A stretch of DNA of 11,407 nucleotides from Oceanospirillaceae bacterium (GCA_023954795.1 JAGSHA010000071.1:1-11407), one strand, 5' to 3'; positions 1 to 6,120 are shown, counted from the stretch's first letter. The notes: generated by a model not told the origin, from the sequence alone. Numbers and translations: made by a program.

Positions 1-16
1 AAAGGTTTATCTGTGT

Positions 17-40
17 AGGTATGACAATCGTCATTTACCT
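17..40. promoter_or_regulatory. Imperfect inverted repeat upstream of sdhE
   Basis: The arms AGGTA+TGAC (17-25) and GTCA+TACCT (30-40) are complementary around an AATC centre, with two extra T in the right arm. It lies about 75 nt before the sdhE start, and an ATGACA hexamer (21-26, 5 of 6 matches to the sigma-70 -35 box) sits inside the left arm. No good -10 box is found at normal spacing. It could be an operator, part of a terminator for an upstream gene outside the window, or chance. Confidence 0.25.
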
Positions 41-113
41 ATGTCGTATCTATTGGCATTGTGTATCTGGATCGACCTTTGATGTAACTGCTGATGTTGG
101 AAGGTTAGTGTAA

Positions 114-368
114 ATGTATAGCGAAGAAGATATTCGTCGTTTGGCGTGGCAAAGCCGCCGAGGCATGCTTGAACTGGACGTGCTGTTTGTGCCGTTTGTA
201 AAAGAAGCCTTTCGTGACTTGGCGTCCGATGATCAGGACTGCTTTGTTAAGCTGTTGGAATGTGAAGATCAGGATTTGTTTCTCTGGCTGATGGAGCGGG
301 AAGTTCCTGCTGACCCAGATATTCAACGTATCGTTCGTATCATTCTGGATCGTGTTCAGCCCCACTGA
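114..368 (+). CDS. sdhE: FAD assembly factor SdhE (YgfY family)
   Basis: This encodes an 84-residue cytosolic protein of the SdhE/Sdh5 family, which promotes covalent attachment of FAD to the flavoprotein subunit of succinate dehydrogenase and fumarate reductase. The family hallmark RGxxE is present as RRGMLELD, with R16-G17 and E20, followed by the usual helical body with LLECEDQDLFLWLM near residues 47-60. The length matches the family (about 80-90 residues). The ATG is preceded by GGAAGG (99-104) at 9 nt, which supports this start. It overlaps the downstream ygfX-like gene by 17 nt, the standard sdhE-ygfX arrangement. The flavoenzyme nadB lies just beyond, also as in pseudomonads; NadB binds FAD non-covalently, so that adjacency need not be functional. 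Confidence 0.95.
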   Translation: MYSEEDIRRLAWQSRRGMLELDVLFVPFVKEAFRDLASDDQDCFVKLLECEDQDLFLWLMEREVPADPDIQRIVRIILDRVQPH

Positions 369-801
369 GTTTAATCTCACTCCCTCGCGCTCTCTGATAT
401 ATCTGATATTGGGGAGCCACACTCTTGTCCTAATTAGCCTCTATCTCACCCAATTAGAACTGTTCGTTCAATTGATACTGGTATTGCTCACGCTTGTGTC
501 ACTTGCTTGGCATTTCTACAGATATGGTTCGAACACCTATCGTGAGCGAATCACCAAGGTCAGATGGAATGCGGATCGGCAGGAGATCTCTGTCAGGCGG
601 GGTGAGCGTTGGTTGGCTGTAGATAAGGTGTGTAGCGCTGTGGTTCTACCCTATGCGGTGGTATTACGTTTGAAGACAGAAGGTGATCTTTTGCCACAGT
701 CTTTAGTGGTGATGTTCGATGGATTGCCGGAGGCTGATTTTAGACGCTTGAGAGTACTTGCCTTGCATGGGGCTTATGTAAAAGCCCCTGATGGAATGTG
801 A
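352..801 (+). CDS. ygfX: YgfX-like inner-membrane protein
   Basis: A 149-residue protein with two predicted membrane segments close together (residues about 13-32 and 35-56), followed by a basic cytoplasmic domain. The C-terminal stretch LPEADFRRLRVLAL (about 125-138) is typical of the YgfX family. In E. coli YgfX (CptA) was described as the toxin partner of the sdhE product acting on cytoskeletal proteins, but that toxin-antitoxin role is disputed, and I rely only on family resemblance and position. The start is a GTG at 352 inside the sdhE 3' end, 17 nt upstream of that stop; no in-frame ATG lies before the first membrane segment. No clear Shine-Dalgarno is seen, so translation is probably coupled to sdhE. 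The stop lies 7 nt from the convergent nadB stop. Confidence 0.8.
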   Translation: MFSPTEFNLTPSRSLIYLILGSHTLVLISLYLTQLELFVQLILVLLTLVSLAWHFYRYGSNTYRERITKVRWNADRQEISVRRGERWLAVDKVCSAVVLPYAVVLRLKTEGDLLPQSLVVMFDGLPEADFRRLRVLALHGAYVKAPDGM

Positions 802-808
802 GCAACGC

Positions 809-2404
809 CTAGCGCCACTGAAAGTTCACCGGTGTGAGGATCGTATCGCGGGCTTCTGGTGCTTCATCCGGGTAATCAAGCGTATAGTTAAGGCCGCGGC
901 TTTCCTGACGCAGCATTGCTGAGCGGATGATCAGGTCTGCTACCATCGCAAGATTTCGCAGTTCAAGCAGGTCTTTACCGATTTTATAGTTGCTGTAGTA
1001 CTCGCTAATTTCCAGAAGAAGCAGGTCTACACGGTGCTTGGCTCTCTGAAGGCGTTTATTGGTCCGGACGATACCCACGTAATCCCACATAAAGCGACGT
1101 AGCTCATCCCAGTTATGGGAGATAATAACGTCTTCATCAGAGTCGGTTACCTGGCTTTCATCCCAATCTGGAATATGGATCTGTTCTCCAGAGTCGGAGA
1201 ATGTTTCACCGATGTGAATGGCGGCGGAGCGTGCATATACCAGGCACTCCAACAGAGAGTTACTCGCGAGTCGATTAGCACCATGGAGTCCGGTGAAGGC
1301 AGTCTCTCCAATGGCATACAGCCCAGGGAGGTCTGTCATACCTGTTGCATCGGTCATGACCCCACCGCAGGTGTAGTGGGCTGCAGGTACGACAGGGATA
1401 GGTTCCTCTGTTATATCGATACCCAATTTCATGCAGCGCTTGTAGATGGTTGGAAAGTGGGAGCGAATAAAGTCAGCAGGTTTGTGTGAAATGTCGAGAA
1501 AAAGACAGTCGGCTCCCAGACGCTTCATTTCGTGGTCGATTGCCCGGGCTACGATGTCACGGGGAGCTAATTCTTCACGTGGATCAAAACGATCCATAAA
1601 GCGAGTACCATCAGGTAACAGTAGTTTGCCCCCTTCACCGCGCACCGCTTCAGTAATGAGAAAAGATTTGGCTTGAGGATGGTACAAGCAGGTCGGATGA
1701 AACTGGTTAAATTCCATATTGGCAACTCGGCAACCTGCACGCCAGGCCATCGCAATGCCATCACCGGTTGAGCCATCTGAATTGCTGGTATAGAGATAGC
1801 TTTTTGAGGCACCGCCGGTTGCCAGTACGACATTATGGGCATTAAAAACCTCGACGTGCCCGCTTTTACAGTTCAGAGCATAAGCGCCGATACAGCGGTT
1901 GTCTGCCAGGCGGAGTTTGGTTCGAGTCACTAGGTCAACGGCAGTATAGTGTTCGAAAAGACTGATGTTTTCAGCCGCCATCGCTTTTTCGATGAGCGTA
2001 CGTTGCATTGCTTTGCCGGTCGCATCAGCAGCGTGAATGATGCGGCGATGGGAATGGCCACCCTCTTTGGTCAGGTGATGCTCGCCGTCAGCTTTAGTAA
2101 AAGGGACGCCTTGATCAATCAGCCACTCGATACTTTCACGTCCGTGTTGAACCGTAAAATCCACTGCGTCAGGATGGCTTAACCAGGAACCCGCGATCAT
2201 CGTATCTTCGCCGTGTTTCTGCTCACAGTCTTGATCATCAAGTACTGCGGCAATGCCACCTTGCGCAAGCCAGGTCGAGCCACTTTTAAGGTCGCCTTTA
2301 CTCAGCACGGCAATTTTCATCTCAGGGGCGAGGTGTAACGCAAGGGTTAAACCTGCAGCGCCGCTGCCAATAATAAGTACGTCGTATTGGTGAGTAATTG
2401 CCAT
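809..2404 (-). CDS. nadB: L-aspartate oxidase NadB
   Basis: A 531-residue flavoprotein that oxidises L-aspartate to iminoaspartate, the first step of de novo NAD synthesis; NadA then condenses this with dihydroxyacetone phosphate to quinolinate. The N-terminal dinucleotide-binding motif GSGAAG is at 13-18 and the STWLAQGGIAA block at 43-53. The substrate/flavin region EGGHSHRRI (114-122) contains the equivalent of E. coli E121. FHPT (H236), APRDIVARA (R282) and HYTCGGV (H343) match the known active-site positions by motif. The FAD-proximal GLHGANRLASNSLLE is at 372-386, followed by the helical C-terminal domain of the fumarate reductase/succinate dehydrogenase flavoprotein superfamily. Length is normal. 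The ATG is preceded on its strand by AAGGAAG about 10 nt upstream. It is divergent from rpoE and convergent with ygfX; no intrinsic terminator is visible after its stop. Confidence 0.97.
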   Translation of the reverse strand: MAITHQYDVLIIGSGAAGLTLALHLAPEMKIAVLSKGDLKSGSTWLAQGGIAAVLDDQDCEQKHGEDTMIAGSWLSHPDAVDFTVQHGRESIEWLIDQGVPFTKADGEHHLTKEGGHSHRRIIHAADATGKAMQRTLIEKAMAAENISLFEHYTAVDLVTRTKLRLADNRCIGAYALNCKSGHVEVFNAHNVVLATGGASKSYLYTSNSDGSTGDGIAMAWRAGCRVANMEFNQFHPTCLYHPQAKSFLITEAVRGEGGKLLLPDGTRFMDRFDPREELAPRDIVARAIDHEMKRLGADCLFLDISHKPADFIRSHFPTIYKRCMKLGIDITEEPIPVVPAAHYTCGGVMTDATGMTDLPGLYAIGETAFTGLHGANRLASNSLLECLVYARSAAIHIGETFSDSGEQIHIPDWDESQVTDSDEDVIISHNWDELRRFMWDYVGIVRTNKRLQRAKHRVDLLLLEISEYYSNYKIGKDLLELRNLAMVADLIIRSAMLRQESRGLNYTLDYPDEAPEARDTILTPVNFQWR

Positions 2405-2509
2405 GCTCGGTGAGCTTCCTTTATCGTAACTAATACTTTGGTTTCAATTATGCCTGAATCTTTGATAATTGGGGATTTTCCCTCAATTTCAATTTTTTTA
2501 ACGGCATTG

Positions 2510-2537
2510 GGAACTAACCTATTTTAAGGTGTTCATA
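2510..2537 (+). promoter_or_regulatory. Candidate sigma-E (AlgU)-type promoter for rpoE
   Basis: GGAACTA (2510-2516), then 16 nt, then TCATA (2533-2537), resembles the sigma-E/AlgU consensus GGAACTT-N15-17-TCTGA: six of seven bases match at -35 and the -10 is a weaker match. rpoE/algU operons are commonly autoregulated from such a promoter. It would give a leader of about 130 nt containing the inverted repeats annotated below. Assignment is by consensus only. Confidence 0.6.
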
Positions 2538-2557
2538 GAGTGTAGTTCGGAACACTC
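2538..2557. repeat. Inverted repeat in rpoE leader (GAGTGT/ACACTC)
   Basis: Perfect 6-nt arms GAGTGT (2538-2543) and ACACTC (2552-2557) flank AGTTCGGA. It begins immediately after the candidate sigma-E -10 box, so it would span the transcription start. An overlapping pair GTGTTC (2529-2534) and GAACAC (2550-2555) gives an alternative pairing. It could be an operator or a hairpin at the 5' end of the transcript. Confidence 0.4.
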
Positions 2558-2594
2558 TGTGGATATGAGGTTGCAATGAAGTAGTAGGTAAAAA

Positions 2595-2607
2595 ATACTT
2601 TAAGTAT
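2595..2607. repeat. Palindrome ATACTT-T-AAGTAT in rpoE leader
   Basis: A perfect 6+1+6 palindrome. With one central base it is a better candidate for a dimeric regulator site than for an RNA hairpin. It overlaps the AATACT hexamer of the weaker sigma-70-like promoter candidate, so a protein bound here could control that promoter. Confidence 0.35.
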
Positions 2608-2623
2608 CTGTAGTCGGGATAAC

Positions 2624-2639
2624 AGGCTACATTTAGCCT
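2624..2639 (+). promoter_or_regulatory. Hairpin in rpoE 5' leader (AGGCTA-CATT-TAGCCT)
   Basis: A perfect 6-bp stem with a 4-nt loop ends 35 nt before the rpoE start and 24 nt before its Shine-Dalgarno. No T-tract follows, so it is not an intrinsic terminator. It may be a leader structure that affects stability or translation of the message. Confidence 0.4.
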
Positions 2640-2674
2640 CAACAAGGAAATATTAACAGAGATAAGGACCGAGA

Positions 2675-3262
2675 GTGTCGAACGAAAGCCAGGCAGAAAT
2701 AGATCAACAGCTTGTTGCCCGTGTGCAGGCCGGTGATAAGAGAGCTTTCGACCTATTGGTGAAAAAGTATCAGCACAAGATCGTAGGGCTGATCGGTCGT
2801 TATGTGTATGACCAGCACGAAGCGTTGGATGTTGCTCAGGAAGCGTTTATTAAAGCTTACCGGGCATTGCCGAAGTTTCGTGGAGACAGTGCGTTTTATA
2901 CCTGGTTATATCGCATAGCAATCAATACGGCGAAGAATCATCTGGTTGCAAAAGGCCGTCGCCCACCCGACGTGGACGTCGCTGTTGAAGATGCACATCA
3001 CTTTGAAGGCGCGAATGATTTGAAGGATATCGAGAATCCCGAGAATCAGCTTTATCGTGATGAGCTGGAACGCGTTGTAAAAAAGGCGTTGGATCGGCTG
3101 CCAGAAGATCTGCGTGTGGCGTTAACTCTGCGTGAGTTTGAGGGACTCAGCTATGAGGATATCGCCAGCGTAATGGACTGCCCGGTGGGAACGGTAAGAT
3201 CACGTATCTTCCGTGCCCGGGAGGCAATTGATAAGGAGATCGTGCCGTTAATGGCAATGTAG
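2675..3262 (+). CDS. rpoE: ECF sigma factor RpoE (AlgU/AlgT type)
   Basis: A 195-residue extracytoplasmic-function sigma factor that directs RNA polymerase to envelope-stress promoters. Region 2 spans about residues 25-93, with the core/-10 recognition block QEAFIKAYRALPKFRG and FYTWLYRIAINTAKNHL. Region 4 spans about 133-188, with the helix-turn-helix LSYEDIASVMDCPVGTVRSRIFRAR for -35 binding. Length and sequence match E. coli RpoE and Pseudomonas AlgU closely. The start is GTG, supported by AAGGA (2664-2668) six nt upstream. It is the first gene of the rpoE-rseA-rseC-mucD operon, with 40 nt to rseA, and is probably autoregulated from the 2510-2537 promoter. Activity should be held down by the membrane anti-sigma factor encoded next. 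Confidence 0.97.
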   Translation: MSNESQAEIDQQLVARVQAGDKRAFDLLVKKYQHKIVGLIGRYVYDQHEALDVAQEAFIKAYRALPKFRGDSAFYTWLYRIAINTAKNHLVAKGRRPPDVDVAVEDAHHFEGANDLKDIENPENQLYRDELERVVKKALDRLPEDLRVALTLREFEGLSYEDIASVMDCPVGTVRSRIFRAREAIDKEIVPLMAM

Positions 3263-3302
3263 GTTTTTGGGGTAGAGACTGGGAAAGTTTGAGGTAGGGT
3301 TT

Positions 3303-4148
3303 ATGACTGATCGATCCATCGAATCAGTGTCCGCATTGATGGACGGTGAGGTGGCAGACTTTGAGTTAAGGCGCACGCTGGACAAAGTTGCAGAAGATTC
3401 TGAAGCATCTGAACGCTGGCGTAGATACCACATCGCACGCTCGGCAATGAGAGGCGAAACGGTCACTGCAACTGAGATTGATCTCAGCAGTTCTGTAATG
3501 GCAGCGCTTGATGAAGAAGAACCACTAGTACCGGAAGTACCTGCGACCACAACTGAACAGAAAACCTCCAGAACGCATGAGTTGTTCTGGAAACCGTTGA
3601 CTAGCATGGCGGTGGCTGCATCAGTAACTGCAGCAGTGATTTTTGGCGCACAAAACTTTGGTCAAACCGCGCCGGCGCAGTTGGTTGATAGCCGACCTGA
3701 TTATGTATTACCGGGAGCGGTAAACTCTGGCAACTATGTGCGAGCACAGTTGGGCAATCGTGTCTCGTTGAGCAGCAATCGTGAAACGACCGAGCCGGAA
3801 GTCATCCGTTTGTCACAAGGGTTATCTCGGTATATTAATCAGCATAAGCATTTGCTGACGTCACAGAAGCCCGTATGGAACGCTGAGTGGTTGCCAAAAG
3901 GTTTCAGCAATGTGCGTCACGAGGTGATGCCTGATGCGGAAGTGATGGTGTTCTCAGATGGCCGTAACTCGTTCTCTGTCTGTGTAGAGCGGTTGGGGCG
4001 TCAATCTGTGCCACAAGGTGTAGCGCAGTCAGATACCATGGTTGCGGTAGCAAAACGTATGGACAGCCACTTTGTCACTGTTGTTGGCGATGTGCCGCTG
4101 ATGATCGCTGAACGAATAGCGTCTTCTGTATCACCGAAACGGCTGTAA
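3303..4148 (+). CDS. Anti-sigma-E factor RseA/MucA fused to a MucB/RseB C-terminal domain
   Basis: 281 residues, far longer than MucA (194) or RseA (about 216). Residues 1-70 are the cytoplasmic sigma-binding domain (SALMDGEVADFELRRTL; RWRRYHIARSAMRGE). The membrane segment is about 98-117 and contains AVAASVTAAV, nearly identical to MucA. Residues 118-186 are a MucA-like periplasmic tail, including RLSQGLSRYINQH (compare MucA RLPIYLRQH). From about 187 to the end it reads like the C-terminal domain of MucB/RseB: W-x4-WLPKGF, VMVFSDGRNSFSVCVERL, TMVAVAKRM, VTVVGDVPLMIAERIA. The N-terminal LolA-like domain of MucB is absent and no separate mucB exists here. The frame is unbroken. AGGTAGGG (3291-3298) precedes the ATG. 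Inferred role: the membrane anti-sigma switch, cleaved by DegS/AlgW- and RseP-type proteases, with its RseB docking domain in cis. The fusion call rests on motif recall without an alignment. Confidence 0.85.
   Translation: MTDRSIESVSALMDGEVADFELRRTLDKVAEDSEASERWRRYHIARSAMRGETVTATEIDLSSSVMAALDEEEPLVPEVPATTTEQKTSRTHELFWKPLTSMAVAASVTAAVIFGAQNFGQTAPAQLVDSRPDYVLPGAVNSGNYVRAQLGNRVSLSSNRETTEPEVIRLSQGLSRYINQHKHLLTSQKPVWNAEWLPKGFSNVRHEVMPDAEVMVFSDGRNSFSVCVERLGRQSVPQGVAQSDTMVAVAKRMDSHFVTVVGDVPLMIAERIASSVSPKRL
3861..4148 (+). other. MucB/RseB C-terminal-like domain within the anti-sigma gene
   Basis: This segment encodes about residues 187-281. In E. coli and Pseudomonas the equivalent sequence is the end of a separate periplasmic protein, RseB/MucB, whose small C-terminal domain takes part in binding the anti-sigma factor and shielding it from DegS/AlgW. 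The segment is about 95 residues, slightly shorter than the usual C-terminal domain. It carries one cysteine (C227 in FSVCVERL), the only Cys in the entire fusion protein. Its boundary with the MucA-like tail is approximate. Confidence 0.75.
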
Positions 4149-4151
4149 TTT

Positions 4152-4586
4152 ATGCTCGAAGAATCAGGACGCGTCGTTGATGTTGATAGCGATGGCGTCT
4201 GGGTTGAAACAATCAAGATGAGTGCCTGCGGATCCTGCAGTGCCCGCAGTGGATGTGGTCAGTCATTGCTGGCATCTGTTGGGCAAGGGAAGCGTTCTGT
4301 CATCTGTGTGGATAACCCAAACCAGCTGCATGTCGCGGCTGATGATAATGTTGTTATTGGCATCGGAGAGAACGCGTTTATGCGGATCTCTTTGTTGCTA
4401 TACCTTCTCCCTTTACTGGCACTGTTTGCCGGTGCCGCCATTGCCGGTTCTCTCTCTCTGGGTGAGCCGGTGGTTATCGGGTGTGGATTGTTGGGATTAA
4501 CGGTTGGGCTGGTAGCGGTTCGTTATATCAGCCGGACGTATATGACCTCCTGCAAATATCATCCGGTGTTACTGAAAGTTGTCTGA
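4152..4586 (+). CDS. rseC: RseC/MucC family membrane regulator
   Basis: A 144-residue inner-membrane protein of the RseC/MucC family, a positive modulator of sigma-E/AlgU activity in some species and linked to SoxR reduction in E. coli. The N-terminal domain has a cysteine cluster C26-x2-C29-x5-C35 (SACGSCSARSGCG), a family signature. Two membrane helices follow (about 78-99 and 105-124), and the tail holds a further C134. Length is normal (about 150). The ATG follows the upstream stop by only 3 nt and I see no strong Shine-Dalgarno, so translation is likely coupled to the anti-sigma gene. Position third in the rpoE operon fits mucC, with mucB missing between it and mucA. Confidence 0.92.
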   Translation: MLEESGRVVDVDSDGVWVETIKMSACGSCSARSGCGQSLLASVGQGKRSVICVDNPNQLHVAADDNVVIGIGENAFMRISLLLYLLPLLALFAGAAIAGSLSLGEPVVIGCGLLGLTVGLVAVRYISRTYMTSCKYHPVLLKVV

Positions 4587-4623
4587 ACCTGCCTCTGTCA
4601 TTTGTTAAGGAAAGGTCATCGTT

Positions 4624-6036
4624 ATGATGCATTCTACTCGCATTTTTCTGATCTCATTTGTTGCTTTTTTCTGGACATCGCTTGTACAGGCTGCCAGTTT
4701 GCCGGACTTCAAAGATCTGGTGAAAGACACGTCACCTGCAGTAGTGAATATCAGCACAGTTCAAGCAGCGGCTGAGAGTGGACAGGGGCCGTTGGGCCAA
4801 TTCCGTGGACCTAACGGTGAAGAGATTCCCGAAATTTTCCGGCATTTCTTCCAGATGCCTGACATGGATAAAGGTCCAAGGCGTAAAACTCCACAGTCTC
4901 TGGGCTCGGGTTTTATTATCAGTGATGATGGCTACATTCTGACTAATCATCACGTAGTGGATGGGGCGGATAAAGTTATTGTGCGTTTGTCTGACCGACG
5001 TGAATTGGAAGCTGAAGTGGTTGGCTCTGATAAACGTGCAGATATCGCCTTATTGAAAATAGACGCAGATCATTTGCCTACGGTTAGGTTGGGGAATTCT
5101 GACAAGATCGAGGTTGGTGAGTGGGTACTTGCTATCGGTTCTCCGTTTGGCTTTGATCACAGTGTGACTGCGGGCATTGTTAGTGCGAAGGAACGTGCAC
5201 TGGCCAATGAAACCTATGTGCCTTTTATTCAGACGGATGTGGCGATAAACCCGGGTAACTCAGGTGGCCCGCTGTTCAATCTGGATGGTGAAGTTGTTGG
5301 GGTTAACTCGCAGATCTATACCCGCTCCGGTGGTTTCATGGGGTTGTCCTTTGCCATACCGATAGACGTCGCAATGGAAGTTGCTAATCAGTTGAAAGAG
5401 AAAGGTTTTGTCACCCGAGGCTGGTTAGGGGTGATTATTCAGGAAGTGAACAAAGACCTTGCGGAATCGTTTGGCTTGGATAAGCCGGCAGGTGCGCTAG
5501 TCGCTAAAGTATTGCCTGAAAGCCCAGCCGAGTCTTCGGGGCTACAAGAGGGTGATGTCATTCTCAAGTTCAACAATGTGCCTGTGATTTTGTCATCTGA
5601 TCTGCCACATCAGGTCGGTCGGGTCAAGCCGGGCGCAAAAGTGAAAGTGAATGTGATGCGTGCGGGCAAACTGAGCAATATCTGGGTGACCATCGGTGAA
5701 CTACCCAGTGAAAAAGATTTGGCAAAAGTGGGTACTCCACAGAAAGAGCGTGACGACTCTAATCGCCTGAACCTGGTTGTTTCGGAGCTGGATGATAACC
5801 GTAAGCGGAAGTGGAATTTGAGCAGCGGTGTCGTCGTGCGCCGTGTTATGCAAGGGGCGGGATCTGATGCTGGTCTGATGGTAGGTGATATTATTACCAT
5901 GCTTAATCGACAGCAAATCGAGTCTGTTGCCGACTTTGAAGAAGCGACACGCAGCTTGCCGGAGAACCGGGCGGTACCTATGCGGATCGTTCGACGTGGA
6001 AGCCCTCTTTTTATTCCGTTAAAGCTTCAGCAGTAA
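4624..6036 (+). CDS. mucD: Periplasmic serine protease MucD (DegP/HtrA family)
   Basis: A 470-residue HtrA-type protease/chaperone that degrades misfolded envelope proteins and thereby limits sigma-E activation. A Sec signal peptide occupies about residues 1-23, with predicted cleavage after VQA. The catalytic triad is visible: H110 in TNHHVVDG, D140 in RADIALLK, S213 in GNSGGPL. Two PDZ domains follow (about 265-358, starting near RGWLGV, and about 380-465). Size and two-PDZ layout match Pseudomonas MucD (474) and DegP/DegQ. Start: AAGGAAAGG (4607-4615) is 8 nt before the first of two tandem ATG codons; either could be used. It is the last gene of the rpoE operon, 37 nt after rseC and followed by an intrinsic terminator. 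Confidence 0.95.
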   Translation: MMHSTRIFLISFVAFFWTSLVQAASLPDFKDLVKDTSPAVVNISTVQAAAESGQGPLGQFRGPNGEEIPEIFRHFFQMPDMDKGPRRKTPQSLGSGFIISDDGYILTNHHVVDGADKVIVRLSDRRELEAEVVGSDKRADIALLKIDADHLPTVRLGNSDKIEVGEWVLAIGSPFGFDHSVTAGIVSAKERALANETYVPFIQTDVAINPGNSGGPLFNLDGEVVGVNSQIYTRSGGFMGLSFAIPIDVAMEVANQLKEKGFVTRGWLGVIIQEVNKDLAESFGLDKPAGALVAKVLPESPAESSGLQEGDVILKFNNVPVILSSDLPHQVGRVKPGAKVKVNVMRAGKLSNIWVTIGELPSEKDLAKVGTPQKERDDSNRLNLVVSELDDNRKRKWNLSSGVVVRRVMQGAGSDAGLMVGDIITMLNRQQIESVADFEEATRSLPENRAVPMRIVRRGSPLFIPLKLQQ

Positions 6037-6076
6037 CCGCTAGGGCTGATGTCTTAGACAGATTTAAGCACTAAGG

Positions 6077-6100
6077 AAAAGGGGCTCTGGGCCCCTTTTT
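6077..6100 (+). terminator. Rho-independent terminator after mucD
   Basis: AAAAGGGGC (6077-6085), loop TCTGG, then GCCCCTTTT (6091-6099) form a perfect 9-bp stem, and the descending arm runs into a five-T tract. It lies 40 nt after the mucD stop and should end the rpoE-rseA-rseC-mucD transcript, separating it from lepA. Confidence 0.92.
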
Positions 6101-6120
6101 ACGTTTTTGAAGATTAATGG

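Larger units (their letters stand above)
2405..2674. promoter_or_regulatory. Divergent nadB-rpoE intergenic region
   Basis: This 270-bp stretch separates the divergent nadB and rpoE starts and has no credible gene. It contains a small GGGA/TCCC palindrome (2472-2482), a T-rich tract (2485-2499), a candidate sigma-E-type promoter (2510-2537), a weaker sigma-70-like pair (TTGCAA 2571-2576, 17 nt, AATACT 2594-2599) and three inverted repeats in the presumed rpoE leader. No convincing sigma-70 promoter for nadB was found by eye; a CATAAT hexamer lies on the minus strand near 2448-2453, but the expected -35 is poor. Two tiny reading frames (from 2565 and 2576) lack ribosome sites. Confidence 0.7.

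Noticed and set aside
2549..2577. Second sigma-E-like -35 (GGAACAC at 2549-2555)
   Set aside because: No acceptable -10 sequence lies 15-17 nt downstream; the hexamer is better explained as an arm of the inverted repeat.
2565..2584. Two tiny overlapping reading frames in the rpoE leader (M-R-L-Q and M-K), reminiscent of an rseD-type leader peptide
   Set aside because: They have no Shine-Dalgarno, are only four and two codons long, and do not reach or overlap the rpoE start, unlike the coupled leader known in E. coli.
3248..3607. Minus-strand reading frame opposite the start of the anti-sigma gene
   Set aside because: Low-complexity serine-rich translation typical of an antisense shadow; no start signals.
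3856..3863. TGACGTCA palindrome exactly at the MucA/MucB-like junction, as a possible recombination or insertion scar
   Set aside because: It is only eight bases, with no flanking duplication or mobile-element remnant; coincidence is the simplest reading.
3303..4148. Frameshift or pseudogene explanation for the long anti-sigma ORF
   Set aside because: The frame is continuous with good codon use and conserved motifs on both sides of the junction, and the normal downstream spacing to rseC is kept.
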